Shown: in pieces, positions 1 to 6,284 of the stretch
How positions within the stretch are numbered: the stretch's first letter is position 1
How the letters are laid out: every line of letters begins with the position of its first letter
Source of the DNA: Candidatus Aminicenantota bacterium
Lineage (GTDB): Bacteria > Acidobacteriota > Aminicenantia > Aminicenantales > Aminicenantaceae
Direction of reading: 5' to 3'
Assembly (NCBI GenBank): GCA_030620655.1
Contig: JAUXEH010000155.1
Span: 1-6,728, forward strand
DNA length: 6,728 bases
The notes under the pieces: generated by a model
Databases searched by the model: none
Seen by the model: the letters and a program-made list of their open reading frames with translations, nothing else
What the model was told of the DNA's origin: nothing
Program-made: the position numbers and the translations under genes

Positions 1-66
1 CCTTTTGGTTGTGTAGAAAAACATGCTCGCGGTGGCTGAGGAGAACAAAGACATCTGCTTCGCTGT

Positions 67-142
67 GATGTGTGGAGTTTCTTCCTGAGTCGCATGGGGA
101 GGTTGGGTGGGTCTTCCGACTCAGGAAAAAACTCCACACATC
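67..142. repeat. Long near-perfect inverted repeat (foldback) after the operon's last gene
   Basis: Bases 67-92 and 117-142 are reverse complements over 26 positions with one mismatch (C81 faces A128). They are separated by a 24-nt loop at 93-116. On the minus strand the structure begins two bases after the OMP stop codon, so the operon transcript should fold into a very stable hairpin. Neither side carries the T run expected of a classical intrinsic terminator; the only T run in the minus-strand sense lies inside the first arm. No flanking target-site duplication is evident. The plus-strand loop has G runs of 4, 2, 3 and 3 within 96-111. It could be a terminator or mRNA 3'-end stabiliser, or a small mobile or repetitive foldback element; the sequence does not decide. 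Confidence 0.9.
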
Positions 143-144
143 CC

Positions 145-1029
145 CTAGAACCTGATGGCTATGCCGAGGATAAGCGAAAAGCCGCTGAAATCCACCTCTG
201 TTTCCCTGACAGAACGGATGTTCTCGCCCACCGGGGGTTCTGTGAAGAGACGGTTCTTCGCCTGCCAGAAACCCAGGTCCGGGGACAGCTCCTCAAAATG
301 ATACAGTGTGCCGGTCTCCCCCTCGCCGGTCTCTCCGCTGAAGCCGCTTACCCGCATCCAGCGGTGGGAGCCCTCCAGGAAAAAGCTCACACCGGATTCC
401 AGGGCGAAATCCAGACCCAGACCGGCCTGATACACGGGACCTCTGGCCGAGGCATTCTCTTCCAGTGAGTAGTTGAAACTCTTGCCCGTTTCCCTCTTGG
501 AACCTTCCCGTTCAATGTGTTTGGCCCATACCTTTCCGGCGCCGGCTTTGGCGTAGACACGGAACCGTTCGTTCAGGGGGAGGTAAGTGTAGACCGAGAA
601 AATAAGGGGCAAAGCGCTCAGTGTCCGAGGCTGGACGATCTGTGTCACACCCTGTTGTTTATCGAGACGGATCTCGGTGTCTTCGGCTGAGAGGTCGGCG
701 TAGAGAAAACCGGCGCCGACCGAGAAAGCCAGCCGGGGGGTCAGAAAAAACTGAAGCTCTCCCTCGAAGGTGTACCCGAGACGGATCTCCGGCGTCTCCC
801 CCCCCAGATAGGTCCAGGCGTCATTATTGGCCGATTCGAGCTCGTACCATTCCACCCAATCCCGGACCGCCTGGTTGACATCAATCGGGCGGAACCAGCT
901 CACCCCCCCTCCCAGCTTGAGGTGGAACTCGACCGCATGGGCCGGCATCCAGAGAGAGAGCAGGAAGGCGGCACAGAGTGCTACCCTCTTCCACACCCCC
1001 CCCCGTCTGCTTCGAACTTTTCTTATCAC
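145..1029 (-). CDS. Secreted outer-membrane beta-barrel protein, family not recognised
   Basis: The 294-residue product begins with a signal peptide: a basic N-region rich in Arg and Lys (residues 1-15), a hydrophobic core (about 16-28), and a likely signal peptidase I site after Ala32 (PAHA/VEF). The mature part alternates polar and hydrophobic residues, with many Gly and aromatic residues. It contains barrel-like stretches such as LRLGYTFEGELQFFLTP-type strands (about 83-100), YVYAKAGAGKVW-type strands, and VYQAGLGLDFALESGVSFFLEGSHRW near 200-225. It ends in GIAIRF, the terminal Phe typical of BAM-inserted proteins. By size it suits a small barrel of roughly 8-10 strands. The GTG start overlaps the purL stop (GTGA), and the nearest GGAG lies 14 nt upstream, so translation probably depends on coupling to purL. 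A second GTG at codon 12 (994-996) would also leave a usable signal peptide. The coding strand carries G9, G8 and G7 runs in the first 78 codons. Its function is unknown. Confidence 0.85.
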   Translation of the reverse strand: MIRKVRSRRGGVWKRVALCAAFLLSLWMPAHAVEFHLKLGGGVSWFRPIDVNQAVRDWVEWYELESANNDAWTYLGGETPEIRLGYTFEGELQFFLTPRLAFSVGAGFLYADLSAEDTEIRLDKQQGVTQIVQPRTLSALPLIFSVYTYLPLNERFRVYAKAGAGKVWAKHIEREGSKRETGKSFNYSLEENASARGPVYQAGLGLDFALESGVSFFLEGSHRWMRVSGFSGETGEGETGTLYHFEELSPDLGFWQAKNRLFTEPPVGENIRSVRETEVDFSGFSLILGIAIRF

Positions 1030-3233
1030 TTGACTTTAAAGTGCTCCGGTATGGCCTGCTTCCAGCGTGTGAAGGCCTCGTGAACCGCCGTGTCTATCAT
1101 TGTCTCTCCCCGGTGGCGGAAGATAATCCGGCCGCCTCCCGTCTTTCCCAGGACGGAGGCCTCCACTTTGTGTTCGCCCGCCAGCCTCAGCAGTTCCTCC
1201 AGATTTTCGGGGGCGGCGGTGACGACGATCCGGGATTGTGTCTCCCCGAAGAGGAGGGCATCCGTGCGGAGGTCTTCATCCAGGTCCAGGGTGCAGCCCA
1301 GAAGAGAATCGCTGTGGAACGCACACTCGGCCGCACATACGGCCAGCCCGCCTTCGGAGATGTCGTGAGCCGAACGCAGAAGCCTCCGGGATATGGCGTC
1401 AAGACACAGTCCATGCAGGCGCTTCTCCCCCTCAAGGTCGATCTTGGGAGGCGGGCCTCCCTCTTGCCCGTGCACGAACCGAAGGTACTCGGAACCACCC
1501 AGCTCCGCGCGGTTCTCTCCCAGCAGCACGACCAAGTCGCCTTCTCCCTTGAGTCCCGGTGAAACGGCCAGATCGATGTTGTCTACGATCCCCAGGATCC
1601 CCAGGACGGGCGTGGGATGGATGGACACTCCTTCGGTGTCATTATAGAAACTGACATTGCCGCCGGTCACGGGGATCTCGAAGATCCGGCAGGCTTCGGC
1701 GATGCCCTCCACCACCTCCTTGAACTGCCACATGATCTCGGGCTTCTCCGGATTGCCGAAGTTGAGGCAGTTGGTGACGCCGATCGGGTAGGCTCCTACA
1801 CAGGCCAGATTGCGGCAGGCCTCGGCCACCGCGATCTGGCCGCCGGTTCGGGGATCCAGCAGGGCGTAGAGGGAGTTGCCGTCCAGGGTCATGGCCAGAG
1901 CCTTTTGGCTGCCCTTGAGGCGAAGGACGGCGGCGTCGGCCCCGGGGAGGAACGCGGTGTTCGTCTGCACCATGTGGTCATACTGCTGGAAGACCCACTC
2001 CTTGTCGGCGATGGTGGGGGAGCCCAGCAGCTTCAGGAACGCGGCGTTGAATTCTTCAGGCAGGGGAACGCCCTCTGCCGCGGGCGTCGGCCGGGGGGGA
2101 ACTGGGGCGCTGTAGCGCCGCTGATAGACGGGACACAGCTTGATCACGGCATCGACGGGGATATCCACCACTTCCTCTTCCTGAAACCGGACATGGAGCC
2201 GGCCGTCGTCGGTCACCCTGCCGATGACGATGGCATCGAGGTCCCACTTGGCGAAGACGTCCTGGACCTCCGAGACGCGTGTCTCTTCCGCCACGATCAG
2301 CATGCGTTCCTGGCTTTCGGAGAGCATGATCTCGTAGGGAGTCATGCCCTCTTCCCGTTGGGGCACAAGGTCCAGGTCGATCGCGATCCCGAGGCCGGCA
2401 TTGGCCGCCATCTCGGTGGTGGAACACGTGAGGCCGGCGGCCCCCATGTCCTGGATGCCGACGATAAGGCCCTGATCCATGACTTCCAGGCAGGCCTCCA
2501 GCAGGAGTTTTTCCTTGAAGGGGTCGCCGACCTGGACGTTGGGTCTCTTCTCCTCCAGGTCCTCACCGAACTCAGCGGATGCCATGGTGGCTCCGTGGAT
2601 ACCGTCGCGCCCGGTCTTGGACCCCACATACAGGACCGCGTTTCCCCTGCCCTCGGCCTTGGCGTAGAAGATCTTGTCCTTTTCCACGATCCCCAGGCAG
2701 AAGGCGTTGACCAAGGGATTCAGGGAGTAGCATTCGTTGAAATACACCTCCCCGCCCACAGTGGGCACGCCGAAGGAGTTGCCATAGCCGGCGATGCCGG
2801 AGACGACACCGTCTATGACGGACCGGTTCCGGGGTGTGTCCAGGGGGCCGAAGCGCAGGGAATCCATGACCGCGATCGGCCGGGCTCCCATGGTGAAAAT
2901 GTCCCGCAGGATGCCCCCTACGCCTGTGGCCGCCCCCTGGTAGGGTTCGATGAAGGAGGGGTGGTTGTGCGATTCGATCTTGAACACTGCCGCCAGGCCG
3001 TCACCGATATCGATGATGCCCGCGTTCTCACCCGGGCCCTGGATCACGTTCTTCCCTGTGACCGGCAGTTTCTTCAGATGGACCTTGGAGCTCTTGTAGC
3101 TGCAGTGCTCGGACCACATCAAAGAGAAAATGCCGAGCTCGGTCAGGTTGGGATCCCGTCCGATGAGCTCCACGATGAGGTCATACTCTTCACGAGTGAG
3201 ACCGTGATCACGAATGACTTGCTCGTCTATCAT
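1026..3233 (-). CDS. purL: Phosphoribosylformylglycinamidine synthase subunit PurL (small form)
   Basis: PurL is the ATP-dependent synthetase subunit that converts FGAR to FGAM in cytosolic purine synthesis, using ammonia delivered by PurQ. The 735 residues match the small-PurL length; the fused enterobacterial enzyme is about 1,300. Family signatures are visible in order: MWSEHCSYKSSK (39-50, containing the conserved active-site His43), QGPGENAG (65-72), KIESHNHPS (85-93, nucleotide and metal site), GAATGVGGILRD (100-111), RDGIHGATMAS (209-219), GIQDMGAAGLTCSTTEMA (259-276), TLDGN (449-453), PVTGGNVSFYN (521-531) and SAHDISEGGLA (621-631). Both AIRS-like halves are complete and no key block is missing. 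The ATG at 3233 lies 4 bp after the purQ stop, which suggests coupled translation, and the 3' end overlaps the OMP gene by 4 bp. Confidence 0.98.
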   Translation of the reverse strand: MIDEQVIRDHGLTREEYDLIVELIGRDPNLTELGIFSLMWSEHCSYKSSKVHLKKLPVTGKNVIQGPGENAGIIDIGDGLAAVFKIESHNHPSFIEPYQGAATGVGGILRDIFTMGARPIAVMDSLRFGPLDTPRNRSVIDGVVSGIAGYGNSFGVPTVGGEVYFNECYSLNPLVNAFCLGIVEKDKIFYAKAEGRGNAVLYVGSKTGRDGIHGATMASAEFGEDLEEKRPNVQVGDPFKEKLLLEACLEVMDQGLIVGIQDMGAAGLTCSTTEMAANAGLGIAIDLDLVPQREEGMTPYEIMLSESQERMLIVAEETRVSEVQDVFAKWDLDAIVIGRVTDDGRLHVRFQEEEVVDIPVDAVIKLCPVYQRRYSAPVPPRPTPAAEGVPLPEEFNAAFLKLLGSPTIADKEWVFQQYDHMVQTNTAFLPGADAAVLRLKGSQKALAMTLDGNSLYALLDPRTGGQIAVAEACRNLACVGAYPIGVTNCLNFGNPEKPEIMWQFKEVVEGIAEACRIFEIPVTGGNVSFYNDTEGVSIHPTPVLGILGIVDNIDLAVSPGLKGEGDLVVLLGENRAELGGSEYLRFVHGQEGGPPPKIDLEGEKRLHGLCLDAISRRLLRSAHDISEGGLAVCAAECAFHSDSLLGCTLDLDEDLRTDALLFGETQSRIVVTAAPENLEELLRLAGEHKVEASVLGKTGGGRIIFRHRGETMIDTAVHEAFTRWKQAIPEHFKVK

Positions 3234-3237
3234 ATCT

Positions 3238-3936
3238 CTACCCGGTTTCCTTGAAATGTTCGATGATGGAACGGAAGATGATCCTCCCGTCCTCGCTGTC
3301 CAGCAGATGTTCGGAGGCTCTTTCCGGATGGGGCATCATTCCCAGGACATTGCCCTGTGTATTGATGAGGCCGGCGATGTGGCCCAGGGATCCGTTGACG
3401 TTGGCCTCATCGGTGAGCCGGCCCTGTTCATCACAGTAGCGCAGTACGGCCTGGCGGTTGCGCTCGATCTCGGCCTGTCCGGCCTCGTCGATGAAGTAGT
3501 TGCCGTCAAAATGCGCGATGGGGATGCGCAGGACCTGACCTTCTTCCCCGGCCCGTGTGAAGGGTGTTTCTGCGTTGTCCACACGGAGATGGACGTGCCG
3601 GCAGAGGAACTTCAGGTCCTTGTTGCGCAGCATGGCGCCCGGCAGGAGGCCCAGTTCCAGCAGGACCTGGAAGCCGTTGCAGATACCCAGGACCAGGCCG
3701 CCCTTGAGCGCGAACTCCCGCACCTCCTGCATGAGGGGGGAGAAGCGGGCGATCGCTCCGGACCGCAGGTAGTCGCCGTAGGAAAACCCTCCCGGCAGGA
3801 TGATGCAGTCGGCGCTGCGGAGGTCATGGTCCTTGTGCCAGAGGAACTCCGCTTCCTGTTCGAACACATCCCGCACGGCGTAGAGGGTATCGTTGTCACA
3901 GTTCGAGCCGGGGAATACCACCACTCCGAATTTCAT
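3238..3936 (-). CDS. purQ: FGAM synthase glutamine amidotransferase subunit PurQ
   Basis: PurQ is a class I (triad) glutaminase that hydrolyses glutamine and passes ammonia to PurL within the PurS-PurQ-PurL complex. The 232 residues are the usual family length. The N-terminus has the family's VVVFPGSNCDND block (5-16) and an oxyanion-loop region, LPGGFSYGDYLRSGA (47-61). The nucleophile is Cys86 in GICNGFQ (84-90), and His203 and Glu205 in PHPERA complete the triad. All catalytic residues are present. The ATG at 3936 is supported by an AGGGG Shine-Dalgarno about 9 nt upstream, which falls at the end of purS. It sits between purS and purL, as expected for co-assembly of the three subunits. Confidence 0.98.
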   Translation of the reverse strand: MKFGVVVFPGSNCDNDTLYAVRDVFEQEAEFLWHKDHDLRSADCIILPGGFSYGDYLRSGAIARFSPLMQEVREFALKGGLVLGICNGFQVLLELGLLPGAMLRNKDLKFLCRHVHLRVDNAETPFTRAGEEGQVLRIPIAHFDGNYFIDEAGQAEIERNRQAVLRYCDEQGRLTDEANVNGSLGHIAGLINTQGNVLGMMPHPERASEHLLDSEDGRIIFRSIIEHFKETG

Positions 3937-3950
3937 CTTAGACTTCCCCT

Positions 3951-4193
3951 TTATTCGATGATCTGCCAGTCGAACTTTTCGATGATGGGGTTGGCCAGCA
4001 CCTTGTTCGAAATCTCCGGGATGACCTGCTCCAGTTGTTCCCGGGCGATACCATCCAGCTCGAGCTCGAAGACCTTTCCCAGGCGCACGTCACGGATGAA
4101 ATCGTATCCCAGCGTGTGCAGGGCGTTCTTGACGGTCTGTCCCTGGGGGTCTAGCACACTGTCCTTGAATGAGACCAGAACTCTAATCTTCAT
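3951..4193 (-). CDS. purS: FGAM synthase accessory subunit PurS
   Basis: PurS is the small dimeric subunit that bridges PurL and PurQ and supports ammonia channelling in bacteria with small PurL. The 80 residues match the family size. The sequence shows the typical start (KIRVLVSFKDSVLDPQGQTV, 2-21), the ALHTLGYDFIRDVRLGKVFELEL core (about 25-47), and the NKVLANPIIEKFDWQI tail (63-78). The start overlaps the last 11 bp of purB in another frame. An AAGGTG Shine-Dalgarno 7 nt upstream, inside purB, supports this ATG. The presence of PurS fits the 735-residue PurL found downstream. Confidence 0.97.
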   Translation of the reverse strand: MKIRVLVSFKDSVLDPQGQTVKNALHTLGYDFIRDVRLGKVFELELDGIAREQLEQVIPEISNKVLANPIIEKFDWQIIE

Positions 4194-5484
4194 CTGTCAG
4201 CACCTTATTGAATATATAATCGATCTTGTCCAGGTATAGGTCGAGGGAAAAGCAGTCCTCCACCTCCCGGGCGGTCAGCTGGTCTGTGATTTCCTGGTCC
4301 GCCAGGAGCAGTTCCTGAAAATCCCGGCCCTCGTCCCAGGACTTGAGGCTGTTGCGCTGGACCAGGTGATAGGCGTCATCCCGGGAGAGCCCCTTGCGTG
4401 TCAGGGCCAGCAGGACCCGCTGTGAGAACACCAGGCCGCGCGTGAGGTCAATATTCTCCTGCATGCGTTCGGGGTGGACCTGCCAGTTGCTCACGATGCT
4501 GGTGGTCTCTGCCAGCAGGAAATCCGTGATGATGAAGCTGTCGGGGAAGATGACGCGCTCGGCCGAGGAGTGCGAGATGTCCCGCTCATGCCAGAGCGGG
4601 ATGTTTTCCAGGGCGACCTGAAGGTTGGCCCTGGGGATACGGGACAAACCGGAGATGCGCTCGGTCCGGACCGGGTTCTTCTTGTGAGGCATGGCGGAGG
4701 ACCCTTTCTGGCCCTTTGTGAAGGGTTCCTCTACCTCACGGATTTCGGTCTTCTGGAGGTGGCGTATCTCCTGTGCGATCTTGTCCAGCGTGGCGCAGAT
4801 CAGGGCCAGCGCGGACAGGGCTTCGGCGTGGCGGTCGCGCTGGAGCACTTGCGTGGAGACGCGGGCCGGTGTGAGGCCTAGTTTAGCCAGGGTCCTGACT
4901 TCAACCTGAGGATCCAGGTGGATGTAGGTCCCCACGGCTCCTTGGATGCGGCCGTAGCTCATGGTCTTCAGGGCCTGGTCCACACGCCGGAGGTGGCGGC
5001 AGACCTCATCGTACCACACCAGGATCTTCACCCCGAAGGTGATGGGCTCGGCGTGCACGCCGTGGGTCCGGCCGACCATGGGGGTCATCTTGTGTTTGAG
5101 GGCCTGCTCCTTGAGCACGTCCCTGAAAGTGTTGAGGTCTTTCCGCACCTTTTCCAGGGCCTGGCGGATGAGAAGCGAGAGTGCGGTATCTACCACGTCA
5201 TAGGATGTGAGGCCCAGGTGGATGAACCGGGAGTCCTCGCCCACATAATCGGCGATCGAAGTGAGGAACGCGATGACATCGTGTTTGACCGTCTTCTCGA
5301 TCTCATCGATCCGGGCGACATCGAACGAGGCTTTGTCCATGATCCGCTCCAGGGCATCGGCCGGGATCTCACCCAGTTCGTGCCAGGCCTCACACACGGC
5401 CAACTCCACGTCCAGCCATTTCTGAAAGCGGTTCTGATCTTCCCAGATGGCTCCCATTTCCGGGCGGGTGTAGCGTTTGATCAT
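4183..5484 (-). CDS. purB: Adenylosuccinate lyase PurB
   Basis: PurB is a cytosolic homotetrameric lyase of the fumarase/aspartase superfamily. It removes fumarate from SAICAR to give AICAR and from adenylosuccinate to give AMP. The 433 residues are the length of the Bacillus/Thermotoga-type enzyme. Visible motifs are KHDV with His68, FIHLGLTSYDVVDTA (87-101) with His89, GRTHGVHAEP (138-147) with His141, and the flexible-loop signature GSSAMPHKKNP (261-271) carrying the catalytic serine. The His numbering coincides with the Bacillus subtilis enzyme (68, 89, 141), which supports the ATG at 5484. An AAGGA Shine-Dalgarno lies 8 nt upstream of it. As first gene of the operon it has its own promoter close upstream. 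Confidence 0.98.
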   Translation of the reverse strand: MIKRYTRPEMGAIWEDQNRFQKWLDVELAVCEAWHELGEIPADALERIMDKASFDVARIDEIEKTVKHDVIAFLTSIADYVGEDSRFIHLGLTSYDVVDTALSLLIRQALEKVRKDLNTFRDVLKEQALKHKMTPMVGRTHGVHAEPITFGVKILVWYDEVCRHLRRVDQALKTMSYGRIQGAVGTYIHLDPQVEVRTLAKLGLTPARVSTQVLQRDRHAEALSALALICATLDKIAQEIRHLQKTEIREVEEPFTKGQKGSSAMPHKKNPVRTERISGLSRIPRANLQVALENIPLWHERDISHSSAERVIFPDSFIITDFLLAETTSIVSNWQVHPERMQENIDLTRGLVFSQRVLLALTRKGLSRDDAYHLVQRNSLKSWDEGRDFQELLLADQEITDQLTAREVEDCFSLDLYLDKIDYIFNKVLTDED

Positions 5485-5521
5485 GCAGACAGTCCTTATA
5501 TATATATGGAGATGAGTCTGA

Positions 5522-5551
5522 ATAATATCAATAACCCCTTGAACCTGTCAA
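5522..5551 (-). promoter_or_regulatory. Sigma70-like promoter of the purB-purSQL-OMP operon
   Basis: Read on the minus strand, a perfect TTGACA (5546-5551) is followed after 18 bp by TATTAT (5522-5527). This predicts a start near 5515 and a leader of about 31 nt before the purB ATG. That is too short for a purine riboswitch. A weaker overlapping alternative, TTGATA (5526-5531) with an AT-repeat -10, would start transcription inside the Shine-Dalgarno region and is less likely. Confidence 0.72.
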
Positions 5552-5565
5552 TCAATTGAGGGACG

Positions 5566-5581
5566 TTGGAAACATTTCCAA
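5566..5581. promoter_or_regulatory. Perfect 7-2-7 palindrome, candidate operator
   Basis: TTGGAAA and TTTCCAA flank a 2-bp centre (CA). It sits between the purB promoter and the start of the small divergent gene. Its centre is about 58.5 bp upstream of the predicted purB start site and about 41.5 bp upstream of a possible start site for the divergent gene. The layout resembles LacI-family operators, although the usual central CG is CA here. It does not match the Bacillus PurBox. The regulator is unknown. Confidence 0.5.
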
Positions 5582-5602
5582 ACACCCCCAAGGTCTTTTA
5601 GG

Positions 5603-5608
5603 TACAAT
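5603..5608 (+). promoter_or_regulatory. Possible -10 element of the small divergent gene
   Basis: TACAAT is a good -10 match and would start transcription near 5615, 19 nt before the ATG at 5634. No acceptable -35 hexamer lies 16-18 bp upstream (AAACAC at 17 bp). The promoter is therefore either weak, activator-dependent through the palindrome at 5566-5581, or read by another sigma factor. Confidence 0.35.
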
Positions 5609-5633
5609 GTGTCTAAGGGAGAGGAAAGGATAC

Positions 5634-5828
5634 ATGGAGGAACTTTCGGACAGCCGGCTGGTCGGATTGGCCAAGACAGGAGATGTCGAGGCGTTCGCGG
5701 AGCTGGCCCTGGAACAGCAGGCCAAGTTCCTGATCTTTTTCCAGGACTCTAATCAGTACCTGCGGGAAAAACTCCAGGAAGCCCGGCAGCAGGCCCCTAG
5801 GAAAAAGCCACCCGACAACCAACGTTGA
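5634..5828 (+). CDS. Small helical protein with a sigma-factor-like N-terminal helix
   Basis: This is a 64-residue product. The stretch SDSRLVGLAKTGDVEAFAEL (about residues 5-24) resembles the opening helix of region 2 in ECF sigma factors and the related helix of HTH_16-type proteins, whose usual form is LVxxAKxGDxEAFxEL. The remaining sigma regions (the rest of region 2, and region 4) are absent. It continues with a predicted helical stretch rich in Gln and Leu (25-52) and ends in a basic, proline-containing tail (RKKPPDNQR). The frame is open from an ATG at 5556. The start at 5634 is preferred because GAGG (5621-5624) lies 9 nt upstream and the conserved-looking sequence begins there. A hairpin follows the stop. 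It may be a true small regulator, a sigma decoy, or the remnant of a sigma gene; function unknown. Confidence 0.62.
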   Translation: MEELSDSRLVGLAKTGDVEAFAELALEQQAKFLIFFQDSNQYLREKLQEARQQAPRKKPPDNQR

Positions 5829-5841
5829 TCCGAACACCCCG

Positions 5842-5866
5842 GAGGCCCGGTTTTCCACCGGGCCTC
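5842..5866 (+). terminator. GC-rich hairpin after the small gene, probable terminator
   Basis: GAGGCCCGG (5842-5850) and CCGGGCCTC (5858-5866) form a perfect 9-bp stem with a 7-nt loop, 13 nt past the stop at 5828. The downstream T tract is very short (TT then A), so efficiency is uncertain. It separates the small gene from the tRNA promoter. Confidence 0.6.
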
Positions 5867-5963
5867 TTACCCAACCCCTTGCCGCATCTCTATTCCCGCT
5901 GAGGAATGCCATCCGGAGGCATAGCAGGCATGATTTATCTGTATTTTTTTCCGTAAATATTTA

Positions 5964-5992
5964 TTGACAATCGATTTGGAATTCTGTAGCAT
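5964..5992 (+). promoter_or_regulatory. Promoter of the tRNA-tuf operon, with AT-rich upstream region
   Basis: A perfect TTGACA (5964-5969), a 17-bp spacer and TAGCAT (5987-5992) predict a start near 5999. The 28 bp upstream (about 5936-5963) are strongly AT-rich with a T7 run, like an UP element, which suits a stable-RNA promoter. The stretch between the start and the first tRNA (about 128 nt) holds no gene. A weak bulged hairpin near 6094-6112 is visible but not persuasive. Confidence 0.75.
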
Positions 5993-6126
5993 ACAGCTTG
6001 TAATACGTTTGTATTTTTCTGAGCCGGTAGGAAAAGTGTAGAGGTAGACCTTTCTCTTTTTCGCATATCCCTGACACAACTTTAAAAAAAAAGACGTTCG
6101 AATTGATGAATCGAAGAAGAGAATAT

Positions 6127-6199
6127 GCCAGCGTAGCTCAGTTGGTAGAGCAGCTGATTTGTAATCAGCGGGTCGGGGGTTCGAATCCTCTCGCTGGCT
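6127..6199 (+). tRNA. tRNA-Thr (anticodon UGU)
   Basis: The acceptor stem GCCAGCG (6127-6133) pairs with CGCTGGC (6192-6198), and the discriminator base is T6199. The D arm TAGCTCAGTTGGTAGAGC is standard. The anticodon stem GCTGA/TCAGC holds the loop TTTGTAA with anticodon TGT at 6160-6162, which reads ACA. The T loop is TTCGAAT. CCA is not encoded. It is the first RNA of the cluster, matching the Thr-Tyr-Gly-Thr-tuf order known from E. coli thrU-tyrU-glyT-thrT-tufB. Confidence 0.97.
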
Positions 6200-6224
6200 T
6201 AACCGAACGGATAGGGCATTCGCG

Positions 6225-6257
6225 CAAACCGGGTGTCTCCTGAGAGGGCTTGGTTTG
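6225..6257 (+). other. Possible hairpin in the long spacer between tRNA-Thr and tRNA-Tyr
   Basis: The 85-nt spacer (6200-6284) is much longer than the other two in the cluster (9 and 16 nt). CAAACC (6225-6230) pairs with GGTTTG (6252-6257), and a small inner TCT/AGA stem can form. T7 follows at 6265-6271, but 7 nt after the stem, which is too far for a standard terminator. It might be a processing or attenuation structure. Confidence 0.3.
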
Positions 6258-6284
6258 GGTGATGTTTTTTTATATGCCGAGTGT

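Noticed and set aside
1..54. Minus-strand frame from an ATG at 54 to the window edge (MSLFSSATASMFF...)
   Set aside because: Only 18 codons are visible, with no good Shine-Dalgarno and no recognisable content, so it could not be supported as a next gene.
67..142. Integron attC site or CRISPR repeat as explanation for the foldback
   Set aside because: No attC-type core sites (GTTRRRY or RYYYAAC) flank the arms, and the unit is not repeated at intervals.
70..468. Plus-strand 132-codon frame
   Set aside because: It runs through the foldback and antisense to the OMP gene, with no ribosome site or recognisable domain.
1617..3254. 545-codon plus-strand frame opposite purL
   Set aside because: It is a shadow in the antisense of a fully conserved purL, produced by GC-rich codon bias, and resembles no family I know. 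The same holds for 3214-4239 opposite purQ and purS.
5485..5515. Purine riboswitch in the purB leader
   Set aside because: The predicted leader is only about 31 nt, too short for a purine aptamer and expression platform.
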